From assembly GCA_963821325.1 (NCBI GenBank), contig CAWGDC010000006.1, positions 434,001-498,000 of the forward strand: 64,000 nt of DNA, read 5' to 3'. Origin of the DNA: PALSA-555 sp963821325 (GTDB taxonomy: Bacteria; Actinomycetota; Acidimicrobiia; IMCC26256; PALSA-555). The notes under the pieces are model-generated. The model worked only from the letters and a program-made list of their open reading frames with translations, did not search any database and was not told where the DNA came from. Position 1 is the stretch's first letter; every line of letters starts with the position of its first letter. The translations under genes and the position numbers were made by a program. Positions 50,119-59,792 of this stretch are shown here, piece after piece.

Positions 50119-50637
50119 ATGCTGGCCACCTACAACAGCGACCTCTACAACATCGTGAAGGTGCTGCACATCCTGTGCGCCATCATCGGGTTCGGGGGTG
50201 TGCTGCTCAACGGCGTCTACGGCGCGCAGGCCAAAGCGCCGCGGCGGCCGCGAGGCCGCCGCGATCGGGCACGCCGTGTTTCGCGTGTCCACGATTGCCG
50301 AGTACTTCATCTACGCCGTGTTCCTCCTCGGCCTCGCGCTGGTCGGCCTCGGCAACAACCTCTTCGACTTCGGCCAGACCTGGATCTGGCTGTCGATCGT
50401 CCTCTTCATCGCGGCGCTCGGCCTCTCGCACGGGGCGCTGCGCCCCGCGTCCGTCGCATGAACGCGCTGCTCGACGAGCTCGCCGAGGTCCCCGCCCGTG
50501 GCAGCGGCCCGCCGCCGCAGGCCGCCGAGCTCGACGCGATCACGAAGCAGATCGCCATCGTGGAAGCCATCCTCGACGTGGTCTTCGTCGTCCTCCTGGT
50601 CTTCATGGTCTTCAAGCCCGGCGGGCCGCGCCTCTGA
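50119..50637 (+). CDS. Small integral membrane protein (DUF2269-like), two frame breaks
   Basis: Three parts in two frames make one four-helix membrane protein of about 172 residues. The first (LYNIVKVLHILCAIIGFGGVLLNGVYG) breaks near 50239, where an extra G follows CAGGCCAAA. The middle (AEYFIYAVFLLGLALVGLG) meets a stop at 50459, while adding one base near 50449 gives LRPAVRRMNALL and continues to KQIAIVEAILDVVFVVLLVFMVFKPG. The layout is that of DUF2269-like proteins. The last part could instead be a separate 59-residue gene starting at ATG 50458. Confidence 0.6.
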   Translation: MLATYNSDLYNIVKVLHILCAIIGFGGVLLNGVYGAQAKAPRRPRGRRDRARRVSRVHDCRVLHLRRVPPRPRAGRPRQQPLRLRPDLDLAVDRPLHRGARPLARGAAPRVRRMNALLDELAEVPARGSGPPPQAAELDAITKQIAIVEAILDVVFVVLLVFMVFKPGGPRL

Positions 50638-50680
50638 CCGCGCCACCGGGCGCCACCGACCCCGGCGCTACCGTGCCCTC

Positions 50681-50956
50681 GTGAACTTCTACGGCCAGGT
50701 GCTGCTCGAGCTGACGACCGCGCTCGGCGCGGCGCTGTTCGTCGCCAACGCGTACGCGCTGCTCCGACGCGGCGCGGACCGACAACGCGCCGCGCGGGAA
50801 TCCGCGTCCCGGTCCCGTCCCGGCAGCCCCGTCCGCAAGCAGGTCCGTGTCGCCACGACCGGCAACCTGCCGCAGGCGCCCGTGGCCCGGACCGCGACGT
50901 TCATGGTGCTCGGCCTTGGCGTCGCGATCGTCGGTCTCGCCTCGCTCACGCACTGA
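50681..50956 (+). CDS. Small two-helix membrane protein
   Basis: I do not recognise the family. The 91-residue product has an N-terminal hydrophobic segment (LLELTTALGAALFVANAYALL), a basic, Arg/Ser-rich middle, and a second helix (TFMVLGLGVAIVGLASL). It follows the DUF2269-like gene by 43 bases on the same strand. The GTG is the only good start. Confidence 0.55.
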   Translation: MNFYGQVLLELTTALGAALFVANAYALLRRGADRQRAARESASRSRPGSPVRKQVRVATTGNLPQAPVARTATFMVLGLGVAIVGLASLTH

Positions 50957-51086
50957 CCGCCCGGATCAGCCGGCGCCGCACCGGCGTTGCACGCCGTCGC
51001 CGAGGACGAGGATGATGGCGGACCAGCGACGAACAGGCCCCCATGCCGCGCAGCGAGATCGACACCCGCACGGCGCCGCGCTGACC

Positions 51087-52711
51087 ATGCCCCGCGACGT
51101 CCTGCACGACCTCGTCACGACCCCCGCGCGCCGCGGCGAGTACCTCCGCCTCGGCCACTGGGACGACCGCACCCTCGCCGGGCAGGTCCGCCGCCACGCG
51201 GCGACACGACCCGATCGTCCCGCCGTGATCGACGACGCCGACCGGATCCACACCTACCGGGACCTGGCGAGCGACGCCGGCCGCGTCGCGGCCCAGCTGG
51301 CGGCGCGGGCGTGGAGGCCGGCGACGTCGTGTCCGTCCAGCTCCCGAACTGGTACGAGACCGTCGTCGTCGCGGTCGCCGTCCAGGCCGTGGGCGCCGTC
51401 ATCAACCCGCTGCTGCCCAACTACCGACGTCGGGAGCTGCACCCACGTCTTCACGACGGCCCGTCCCGCCGCCATCGTCACGCCCACCGAGTACCGCGGC
51501 TTCGACCACGTGGCCCTCGTCGACGAGGTGGTCGCCGCCACCGGTGTGGCCCCCCACCACGTCGCGCGTCGGCCCGAGCGGTTCCCGCGGCGTGACCCTG
51601 GAGGAGCTCCGCAGCGGGCCCGACACGCCGCTCGGCCCCGGCCCGAACGCCGCGGCGGTGTCCGAGCTCATCTTCACGTCGGGGACCGAGGCCAGCCCGA
51701 AGGCGATCATGCACACCGAGCAGACGGCCAACTTCAGCGTGCGCGTCGCCTACCGCGATCTCGGCCTGACCGGCGACGACGTCGTGTGGATGCCGTCGCC
51801 CGTCGGCCACTCCACCGGCTTCAACTACGGGCTGCGCTTCGCGCTCTACCACGGGCTGCCGCTCGTGCTGCAGGACCGGTGGGACGCCGCCGCGGCGATC
51901 CGTCTCGCCCGCGACCATCACGCCACCTACACCCTGGCCGCCACCACGTTCCTCCAGGACCTCGTCGAGGAGGCCGGCCGGTGCCGCGTGCGGCTCCCCG
52001 AGCTGCGCTGCTTCGGCTGCGGCGGCGCGCCCGTCCCGCCGGACCTCGTCCACGCCGCCGGCGACGTCGGCATCAACGTCCTGCGCCTCTACGGCTCCAC
52101 CGAGGTGCTCGTCGCGACGTGGAACCGGCCCGGCAGCCCAGCCCGGCAACGCACGGACACCGACGGCGTGGCGATGAGCGACGTCGAGGTCGAGATCCGA
52201 CGACGACGATGGGACGACCGCCCCCACGGGCGAACCCGGCGAGATCTACGTGCGCGGTCCGAACACCTGCGTCGGGTTCTTCCGCGACGCCGAGCGGACG
52301 GCCGCCACCTTCGACGACGCCGGCTGGGTGCGCAGCGGCGACCTCGGGGTGCTCGACGGCGCCGGCGTCTGACGGTCAGCGGACGCAAGAAGGAGATCAT
52401 CATCCGCGGGGGCGTCAACATCGCGCCCCGCGAGATCGAGGAGCTGCTCGTCGCCTTGCCCGAGGTCGAGCGGGCCGCCGTCGTCGGCCTCCCCGATCGC
52501 CGCCTCGGGCGAGCGGGGCTGCGCCTGCCTGGTCCTGCGCCCCGGCGCGACGCTGACCTTCGAGACCCTCGTGGCGCGGCTCCGCGACACCGGCCTCGCG
52601 ACCTACAAGCTGCCCGAGTCCCTGGCGATCCTCGACGCCCTGCCGACCACCGCGTCCGGCAAGGTGCAGAAGCACGAGATCGTCCGCGCGCTGACGAACG
52701 GCTCCTCGTGA
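51087..52711 (+). CDS. AMP-dependent acyl-CoA synthetase, about six frame breaks
   Basis: Activates a carboxylic acid to its CoA ester. Pieces in three frames add up to one ligase of about 540 residues. They include GDVVSVQLPNWYE, the AMP-binding ELIFTSGTEASPKAIMHTE, LRLYGSTE, GEIYVRGPNTC, RSGDLGV, and the C-terminal SGRKKEIIIRGGVNIAPREIEE and TASGKVQKHEI with the catalytic Lys. Breaks lie near 51303, 51443, 51580, 52200, 52368 and 52510, each one base. Either the gene is decaying or the local sequence is poor. The start is ATG; the stop overlaps the next GTG. Confidence 0.8.
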
Positions 52712-53527
52712 CCGCCCGCGACGCCCCGCTCGTCGTCGAGCGCCACGACCTCGGTGACGGCGCGACCGCGGCGGTGCTGCGCCTGAACCGTCCGGCGTCC
52801 CTGAACGCCATCGACTGGGACACGGTGCGCGCCCTCGACGCCGCCATCACCGACGTCGACCGACGACGACGGCGTCCGGGTCGTCCTCGTGACCGGCACC
52901 GGCCGGGCCTTCAGCGGCGGCGGCGACCTGCAGAGCTACGTGACGCTCCAGCGCGACCCGGTCGCGTTCCCGCAGTTCGTCGCCGAGCTGCACACCACGT
53001 CTTCGGGCGGCTTCGTCGCCTCGCCGAGCCGGTGATCGCCCTCGTCAACGGCGTCACCGCCGCGGCGGGCCTCGAGCTGGTCCTCAACTGCGACTTCGCG
53101 CTCATCGCCCGGTCGGCGCGGATCGGCGACGCGCACCTCAACTTCGGGCAGATGGGCGGCGGTGGGGTGCTCACGCTCCTGCCGCGGGCGATCGGTCGGG
53201 CCCGGGCCACCGAGCTCCTCTTCACCGGCCGCTTCCTCGACGCCGACGACGCCGTCGCCTGGGGCCTGGCCACCCGCGTGGTCGACGACGGCGAGCTCCT
53301 CGACGCCGGCCTCGAGCTGGCGCGGGGCATCGCCGCGAAGAGCGCCCTGGCGCTGGCCAACGCGAAGGAGGTGCTCGAGACGGTGTGGTCCCGCAACGCC
53401 AGCGTCGACGACGGCCTCGCGTACGAGCTCGAGCGCAACGCCGACTACTGCCTGACGTCCTACGACGCCCGCGAGGGCCTGGCTCGCCTTCGCCGAGAAG
53501 CGAGCACCCCGCTTCGAGGGCCGATGA
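52708..53527 (+). CDS. Enoyl-CoA hydratase/isomerase, about three frame breaks
   Basis: Crotonase-fold enzyme, probably a beta-oxidation-type hydratase of about 272 residues. The N-terminal frame has LRLNRPASLNAIDWDTVRAL. The second has VLVTGTGRAFSGGGDL (oxyanion loop), and the third has PVIALVNGVTAAAGLELVLNCDFALI and the LNFGQMGGGG region with a Gly-rich active-site loop. The end AFAEKRAPRFEGR lies in yet another frame. Breaks fall near 52862, 53002 and 53480. The GTG overlaps the ligase stop. Confidence 0.8.
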
Positions 53528-53926
53528 GCCCCGAGACGGCGTCCGCCGCGCCCGAGGCCGACGCCGACAGCCAGTTCTACTGGGACGGCCTCCGCCGCCA
53601 CCAGCTGCTCGTGCAGCAGTGCGCGAGCGTGCGGCGAGCACCGCTTCCCGCCGCTGCCCGCCTGCCCGGCCTGCGGAACCCCCGGCGGCACCGTCGTCGA
53701 GGTGGACGCGCGCGGGCGTGTCTACTCGTGGATCGTCGTGCACCGCGCCCTCGTCGACCGGTTCGCCGACGAGGTCCCGTACACGATCGTCGTCGTCGAG
53801 CTGGAGGCCGGATGCCGCGTGGTCGCACGGCTCGACCCGGCGACCGCGGTCGCCGCCGACCTGCCCGTGCTCGGGCACTACGTCGACCACGGCGACTGGA
53901 CCGAGCTGCGGTTCCGGGCGGCGTGA
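53524..53926 (+). CDS. DUF35/OB-fold zinc-ribbon acyl-CoA-associated protein, one frame break
   Basis: Proteins of this group partner thiolase-like enzymes in lipid and steroid side-chain breakdown. The joined product of about 133 residues has a helical start (FYWDGLRRHQLLVQQC), the zinc ribbon CASCGEH...CPACG, and an OB-fold (VYSWIVVHRAL, PYTIVVVELEAG). The frame breaks near 53628, where one extra G precedes TGCGGCGAG. The ATG overlaps the hydratase stop (ATGA). Confidence 0.75.
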
Positions 53927-55078
53927 CCCGTCCCGCCCGCGCCGCGATCGCCGGGGTCGGCTACTCGCCGCTCACGCGCCGCTCCGGTCGCAGCGTCCTG
54001 GCGCAGGCCCTCGAGGCGTGCCGCGACGCGCTCGACGACGCGGGCCTCGCCCCGTCGGCGGTCGACGGCATCGCGAGCTTCATGCTCCTCCACGACTCCG
54101 TGCCGGCGCAGGCGGTCGCCACCGGCCTCGCCGTCCCCGGCCTGCGCTTCGCCGTCGACGCGCAGCTCGGCGGCCAGGCGCCCTGCTACCTCGTCGGCCT
54201 CGCCGCGGCCGCCGTCGAAGGTGGCCACGCCGACGCCGTCCTCGTGTTCCGCGCCTGAACGGCCGATCCGGCGCCCGCGTCGGCACGATGGCGTTCCCCG
54301 GCCCGGCCGCCCAGTACCGCTACCCGATCGGGTACGACGCCTACCTCATGTACGTCGCGATGTGGGCCCAGCGGTTCCTGCTCGAGACGGGGCAAGGCCC
54401 CGAGGACCTCGGCGCGGTCGCGGTCGCGCAGCGGGCGTGGGCCGCCGACAACCCGCGGGCCGTCAAGCGCCAGCCGCTGAGCCTGGACGAGTACCTCGCC
54501 GCGCCGCTCGTCGTCGAGCCGTTCCGCGCCGACGACTGCACGACCGAGGTCGACGGCGCCTGCGCCGTGCTGGTCACCTCGCTCGAGCGGGCCCGGGACC
54601 TGCGCCACCCCCCGGCGAGCGTCGCGTCCTGGGCGTACCGAGCCGGCCCCCGGTCCGGCCTCGACATCGGTGACCATCTGCTGTGGCGGGACTACACGCG
54701 CAACTACACGACGTATCTGCGCGACGAGCTCTTCGCGGGGCGGGCGTCGTGCCGGCCGACGTCGAGGTCGCCGAGATCTACGACTGCTTCACGAGCACCG
54801 TCCTCATGGGCCTCGAAGGGCTCGGCCTCACCGGACGGGGAGAGTCCGGCGGGCTCGTGCGCAGCGGCAGCACCGCCCGCGAGGGACGGCTACCGGTGAA
54901 CACCCACGGCGGGCTCCTCGCCGAGGGCTACCTCCACGGGATGAACACCGTCGCCGAGGCCGCGCTCCAGGTCCAGGGCCGCGGCGGCCCGCGACAGGTG
55001 CCTCGTCACGACGTGTGCGTCGTCACCTCCGGCGCGCTCATGGACGGGTCGGCCCTCCTCCTCACCACGGACCGCTGA
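53923..55078 (+). CDS. Thiolase-like lipid-transfer protein (Ltp type), two frame breaks
   Basis: Non-classical thiolase related to sterol-carrier thiolases; such proteins with DUF35 partners can act as retro-aldolases (Ltp2-type). The start is AIAGVGYSPLTRRSGRSV. The middle frame begins near 54256 and has YGYDAYL-like IGYDAYLMYVAMW. The last frame (from about 54750) has AEIYDCFTSTVLMGLE and the C-terminal NTHGGLLAEGYLHGMN, with conserved His residues. Joined length is about 385 residues. The GTG overlaps the DUF35 stop. Activity cannot be judged from a broken frame. Confidence 0.75.
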
Positions 55079-55157
55079 CCGCCGCGGCACTCGGGCCGCG
55101 TGTGGCCCCGCTGGCGACGCCCGCGGGTCAGCAGCGCGCGACCTGCAGCGACAGTTT

Positions 55158-55200
55158 GGAGCGGGTGACGGGAATCGAACCCGGGTTCTCAGCTTGGGAA
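55158..55200 (-). repeat. Duplicated 3' half of tRNA-Gly (possible attachment site)
   Basis: These 43 bases match 55995-56037 at 42 positions. They cover tRNA-Gly from the anticodon loop to the 3' end. The rest of a tRNA is absent, so it is not functional. It is a direct repeat of the real gene 837 bp away, with one gene between. Confidence 0.85.
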
Positions 55201-55225
55201 CGGGCCACTGATGTGCTGACCTCGC

Positions 55226-55849
55226 CTACATGCCGCCGCGGAACATGATCTGGTTGCGCACCGCTCGGGCGATCATCGGCAGCACCGCGGGCTCGGTGAC
55301 GCCGGCCGGGATCACCTCGCCGGCGACGATGAGCTGGGCACGCTCCATCAGCGGTCCCCAGGCCGGGGGTTCGCTCCCGGCGTACACCCGCGGGCGCGGC
55401 TCTGGGCCGTCGAGCCCCGTCTTGCCCCAGTGCTTGCCGGCCACGAGGATCGCGCCGAGCGCGGCGTCGCGCAGCGGGGGCGCCTGGCTGCCGCCGAGCG
55501 AGGTCTCCATGCGATGGAACACCGCGTCGCGCGCCGCGACATCGCGCACCTTGTAGCACGGCAGGTTCCCCGTCGGGATGAGCCCGAGCAGCTTCTTGCG
55601 GGGCTCGTCAGCCTCGAGGCGCCCTGCCGCGACCAGCGGGTCGACGACCCGCTCCAACGCCCGTGAGGTCTCGCGCCGGATCGCGTGCACGAACTCGTCC
55701 TCGCTCGGCGCCGGGCCACCGTCCACCCACTCCTCTGCGAGCAGCGCACCGCAGATCGTGCTCCGCGAGCCGTCGTGTGCATACCCGATCTGGCGCCACT
55801 TGTCCGCCGGCAGCATGAGCAGCACCAGCTCGTCGGCGAACTCACCCAT
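55226..55849 (-). CDS. GPP34 (Golgi phosphoprotein 3-like) family protein
   Basis: The 207-residue product begins ADELVLLMLPADKW and has ICGALLAEEWVDGG, then KKLLGLIPTGNLPCYKVRD and RDAALGAILVAGKHW, the pattern of bacterial GPP34 proteins. Eukaryotic members bind phosphatidylinositol 4-phosphate; the bacterial role is unknown. It is the only gene between the two copies of the tRNA-Gly 3' half, so it may have arrived by integration. The ATG is clear. Family assignment is by eye. Confidence 0.6.
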   Translation of the reverse strand: MGEFADELVLLMLPADKWRQIGYAHDGSRSTICGALLAEEWVDGGPAPSEDEFVHAIRRETSRALERVVDPLVAAGRLEADEPRKKLLGLIPTGNLPCYKVRDVAARDAVFHRMETSLGGSQAPPLRDAALGAILVAGKHWGKTGLDGPEPRPRVYAGSEPPAWGPLMERAQLIVAGEVIPAGVTEPAVLPMIARAVRNQIMFRGGM

Positions 55850-55994
55850 GCGCGTCTCCTGGGTGGCCCTCGATTCGCATGCCCCGATCCTGCACCGCCG
55901 CGCGCGGCGGGCCCTGAGTAGGCGGTACTCAGTCGGCGAAGGCCGTTCCCCCGAATGGAGAGGGCGCAGCGGAGCGCTCAACCCGTCGTGCAAC

Positions 55995-56037
55995 GGAGCG
56001 GGTGACGGGAATCGAACCCGCGTTCTCAGCTTGGGAA
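55995..56037 (-). repeat. 3' half of the intact tRNA-Gly, second copy of the 43-bp repeat
   Basis: Matches 55158-55200 with one difference, in the T stem (C here, G there). The match ends inside the anticodon loop, a usual crossover point for tRNA-targeting integrases. Confidence 0.85.
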
Positions 56038-56067
56038 GCTGATGTTCTGCCGCTGAACTACACCCGC
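55997..56067 (-). tRNA. tRNA-Gly (anticodon CCC)
   Basis: A 71-nt minus-strand cloverleaf: acceptor GCGGGTG with CACCCGC, D arm AGTTCAGCGGCAGAAC, anticodon stem TCAGC/GCTGA with loop TTCCCAA giving CCC, and T arm GGGTTCGATTCCC. The discriminator is T; CCA is not encoded. Confidence 0.93.
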
Positions 56068-56194
56068 GCGTGGCCGGCGAGGCTAGCAAACGGCCTCGAA
56101 ACCGACTCTTCGTGGTGCAACGCGCGGGTCGTCCGCGTGCCCGGTGGTCGGTCGCTCGGGCGGGACGCGGGACCAACCGTGGGGGTTGAGGCCG

Positions 56195-56977
56195 CTACCG
56201 CGCGGCCGGGTTCGTGACGAACTGACTCATGGGTGTGGTGTCGATGTGGATGAACCCGCGGAACGGGTAGTCGAGCCCGGCGACGAGGGCGAGCGTCATC
56301 GACAGTGCGATGGCGAGGGCCGCCAGGATGAGCAGGTGGGAGCGGCGATGGCGGGTGTCCATGGCCGCGGCGACCGCGAGCGTGGTGGCGGCGAGCACGG
56401 CGAGGATCGCGAACAGGGGAGCGGGGATCGTGGCCGTGGCCGCGTTCGTGAGCCGGCTCCGCGTCTGTGACACCTGGCCGAGCGCGGTGAGGATCTGCTG
56501 GTAGGCGGCCTGGTCGGACGCGGCGTGGGGTTCGATCGTCGCGACGACCCGGTAGAGCTGGTCGAGCGACGCGTCGGCCCGCGGGCTGGGCTGGGAGGTG
56601 CGCTCCAGGTACGGGAGCCCGTCACGCAGGTCCTCCTCGGCGTAGCGAAGCGCGGCGGCGCGGATGGCGGCGCCGTCCCGCCCGGGGAGGTTGCGACTGT
56701 TCTCGACCACGATGCTCAGCTCAGCGGCCTTGTCGGAGACCTGCGACTGGGCGCTGCGGAGCTGGGTGTACTCGTCGACGATCACGAAGGCGACGAGGAC
56801 GGCGTAGATCGTCGCGAGCGCCTGCAGGGTGGTCGCCGCCGTCGGACCCGCACGGGCTCGGACGTCCGGCTGCAGCCGGCGGCGCAGGAGGCTGTCGACG
56901 CCGATCGTGAAGAGGAGCGCGCCGAAGGCGAACAGCGTGAAGAGCGCCCAGGCGGGCAACGACCCGATCCAGGTCAT
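56195..56977 (-). CDS. DUF4239-type membrane protein
   Basis: The 260-residue product has an N-terminal membrane helix pair (about residues 8-25 and 48-68), a long charged middle region with VENSRNLPGRDG, and two C-terminal helices. This is the DUF4239 layout, related by shape to bestrophin-like proteins. The function is unknown. It starts at ATG 56977, three bases from the end of the EtfD-like gene, and probably shares its transcript. Confidence 0.65.
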   Translation of the reverse strand: MTWIGSLPAWALFTLFAFGALLFTIGVDSLLRRRLQPDVRARAGPTAATTLQALATIYAVLVAFVIVDEYTQLRSAQSQVSDKAAELSIVVENSRNLPGRDGAAIRAAALRYAEEDLRDGLPYLERTSQPSPRADASLDQLYRVVATIEPHAASDQAAYQQILTALGQVSQTRSRLTNAATATIPAPLFAILAVLAATTLAVAAAMDTRHRRSHLLILAALAIALSMTLALVAGLDYPFRGFIHIDTTPMSQFVTNPAAR

Positions 56978-56980
56978 GGG

Positions 56981-59195
56981 TCAGGCAGACGGCGAGTCGG
57001 CCCGGGCCGGCTGGCCCGATGTCGAGCCGTGGTCGAGCGCGTCGAGCAGCACCTCGGCGATGTCTTGGACCCGGACGTCGTCGTCGCGCTGGGCTTCCTT
57101 CACGCCGTCCTCGAGCATCACGTAGCAGAAGGGGCACGCGACGGCGATGCGGCTCGCCCCCGTCGCCAGCGCCTCCTGGGACCGCTCGGTGTTGACCTTC
57201 TTCCCGACGTGCTCCTCCATCCACATCCGGGCTCCGCCGGCGCCGCAGCACATCCCGCGTGTGCCGTTGCGGGGCATCTCGACGATCTCGATGCCGCGCA
57301 GCGACCCGACGACACGGCGTGGAGCGAGGTATACGTCGTTGTGACGGCCCAGGTAGCAGGAGTCGTGGTACGTCACCCGCTCCTCGAGCGAGGCACCGTC
57401 GAGGTTGAGTCGACCGTCGTCGATGAGTTCCATCAGCAGCTGCGAGTGGTGCACGACCTCGTAGTTCCCACCGAGCTGCGGGTACTCGTTCTTCAGCGTG
57501 TTGAAGCAGTGCGGGCACTGGGTGATGACCTTGCGGACGCCGAGCCCGTTCAACACCTCGATGTTCTGCATCGCCAGCATCTGGAAGATGTACTCGTTGC
57601 CCGACCGGCGAGCCGGGTCGCCCGTGCACAGCTCGCTCGGCCCGAGAATCGCGAAGTCGAGCCCGGCGCGCTGCAGCAGCGTGGCGACGGCCCGGCTGGC
57701 CCGCTTGTTGCGGTCGTCGAAGCTGCCGGCGCAGCCGACCCAGTACAGGTACTCGTGCTCGAGCGGGCCCGACGCGTCGATGATCGGTACGCCGTCGAGG
57801 TCGCGGGACCAGTCGGCCCGGTCCCCCTGGTTCATCCCGTAGACGTTCGCCGGAGTTCTCCATGGACCGGTAGGTGTTGCCCAGCTCGGTCGGGAAGTTG
57901 CTCTCCATCAGCGTCAGGTAGCGCCGCATGTCGAGGATCTTGTCGAGGATCTCGATGTCCACCGGGCAGATCTCGTCGCAGGCCTTGCAGGTCGTGCAGG
58001 CCCAGAGCTCGTCCGGCGTGATGCGCTCGAACACCGAGTCGGCACCGATCGTGATGTCACGGTCGACGCCGACGGGGGGCGCGACGACCGGGTCACCGGT
58101 CGCGGCCATCACCTCCCCGACCTTCAGGACGATCTCGCGCGGGTCGAGCGGCTTCCCGGTGGCGTGCGCCGGACACACGGACGTGCACCGGCCACAGATC
58201 GTGCAGGCGTCCGTGTCGAACAGCTGCTTCCACGTGAAGTCCTCGACGGTCGAGGCCCCGAACGTCTCGAGCTCGGTCTCCATCAGGTTCGGCATCGGCC
58301 GCATCGCACCCTTCGGACGTTCCCGATCCCGCAGGTACATGTTCATCGGTGACGTGAACATGTGGCGCAGCTTCGTGGCCGGCAGGATCACCAGGAAGGC
58401 GACGAACGCCGCGGCGTGCACGATCCACATCGTGCGGTGCAGGTCCGACAGGGTGCTGTGCGACCAGTGCGCCCACAGGGCCGAGAGTCCCCAGCCGACG
58501 AAGGACCACTCCTCGAAATGGGGTCGGCCCTCCAGCGCGATCCGGAACCCCTCGATGAGGAATCCGGTGACCCCGATCAGGAGGAGCGTCCCCAGGATCA
58601 CCGCGTCCTCGGGCTTGGTCTTGATCCGGATCCGGTAGGGCCGTACCAGGTAGCGGCGGCCGACCGCCCAGACGAGCCCGATGATGAAGACGATCCCGAA
58701 GAGGTTCGCGGTGGCCTTGTACGACTCGTAGACCGTGCCGTGCAGGAACTTCAGCGCCGGCGGCATCTGGTGGTCGATCTCGAGCACGACCGTCGCCGCG
58801 AACAGCACGAGGAACCCGAAGTAGATGCAGGCGTGCATGAGCCCGGCGGTCGGGTCCCGCAAGAGGGTGCGCATCCACACGCCCGACCGGAAGTCCCGGA
58901 GCCGGCGGTGCACGTTCGCACGAGTCGTGCGGCGGTCGTCCGGTCCGCCGCGCAGGTAGTTGCGGACCCGGGTCGAGGCGAGCCAGGCGCAGACGACGAG
59001 CATCACGGCGACGGTGCCGTAGAACAGCCAGTAGACGGGGTCGGGGATGTCGAAGAACGTCGTGCGGGACACCCGCGAGGTGTCGGTCCACTGCGTCACC
59101 CGCGGGATCACGCCGGAGGCGATCGTTCCCGCGGCGACGAGGACGCCAAGGAGGAGGACGAGCTGGCTCGGCTTCAGCGGGAAGCGGCGCCGCAC
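56981..59195 (-). CDS. etfD: EtfD-like membrane iron-sulfur oxidoreductase, one frame break near 57856
   Basis: Membrane partner that takes electrons from the electron-transfer flavoprotein of fatty-acid oxidation, as proposed for Rv0338c. The joined product of about 737 residues has five or six membrane helices (to about residue 290), two [4Fe-4S] ferredoxin motifs (CTICGRCTSVCP and CTTCKACDEICP), and two CCG domains (CPHCFN...CCGAGGARMW). At 57855-57856 one extra base breaks the frame; without it the text reads MENSANVYGMNQ. The GTG at 59195 or a TTG at 59204 is the start. Confidence 0.88.
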
Positions 59196-59259
59196 GCTGA
59201 GCAACCTAGCGCCGGCCTGTTGCCGCGGCGGGATGGTGCGGGCGCGGTCGCCCGCCGGC

Positions 59260-59682
59260 TCACTGCGGCGACTTGGCGTCGTACTCGCGCAGGCGGTGGG
59301 CCAGGCCGGTCAGCAGCTTGTGCGCGAAGCCCGGCACCTCGTCGATCATGGCGGCGAACTCGCGTTGGCCGAGGACCGCGAGGTCCATGTCGGTCTCGGC
59401 CGTCACCGTCGCGTTGCGGGGTGCCCGGTCGAGGAGGGCTAGGTCGCCGAAGAACGCGTTGGGTCCGAGCGTGGCGACCTTCTTGCCGTGGCGGGAGACG
59501 GTCGCGGTCCCGTTGATGATCACGAAGAACTCCGCCCCGGCCGCGCCCTCCCGGACCAGCACCTTCCCGGCGGGCACGTGGACCCGCTCGGTCCGCTTGC
59601 CGAGGAGCTCGAGTTCCTTGCGGGAGCAGGCCGAGAAGAGTGGAACCCCGGCCAGGTCGGGCAGGGCGCTTCGCCGCGGCAT
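59260..59682 (-). CDS. Cyclic nucleotide-binding domain protein
   Basis: The 140-residue protein is a single cNMP-binding domain: LFSACSRKELELLGKR, then VREGAAGAEFFVIINGTATVS and the phosphate-binding cassette FFGDLALLDRAPRNATVTAE. There is no DNA-binding or membrane domain, so it may sense cAMP and act through a partner. The ATG is clear. It lies between etfD and the divergent dnaK operon. Confidence 0.88.
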   Translation of the reverse strand: MPRRSALPDLAGVPLFSACSRKELELLGKRTERVHVPAGKVLVREGAAGAEFFVIINGTATVSRHGKKVATLGPNAFFGDLALLDRAPRNATVTAETDMDLAVLGQREFAAMIDEVPGFAHKLLTGLAHRLREYDAKSPQ

Positions 59683-59748
59683 GCCCGAAATCTACCCGCC
59701 AGTGTCAAACGGCGCCCGGAGAACGGGAATAGGCCCACCAGCATCAAA

Positions 59749-59769
59749 GTTGATACCGTCAGACTCAAG
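59749..59769 (+). promoter_or_regulatory. HAIR-like operator for HspR before dnaK
   Basis: GTTGATA-N7-ACTCAAG matches the HspR element CTTGAGT-N7-ACTCAAG with a perfect right arm and a left arm matching at four of seven bases. The spacing of seven is exact, and hspR is the last gene of the operon. A second small palindrome, ATCAA-AG-TTGAT (59743-59754), overlaps the left arm. The site ends 23 bases before the dnaK start. Confidence 0.6.
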
Positions 59770-59792
59770 ATTTTCGACATGGAGGGGCACGC

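Noticed and set aside
50458..50637. Independent 59-residue gene
   Set aside because: It reads as the last helix of the DUF2269-like protein once one base is restored near 50449, so it is kept within that gene, though a separate gene is possible.
55158..55226. A second tRNA gene
   Set aside because: Only the 3' half matches tRNA-Gly; no acceptor 5' strand or D arm can be formed.
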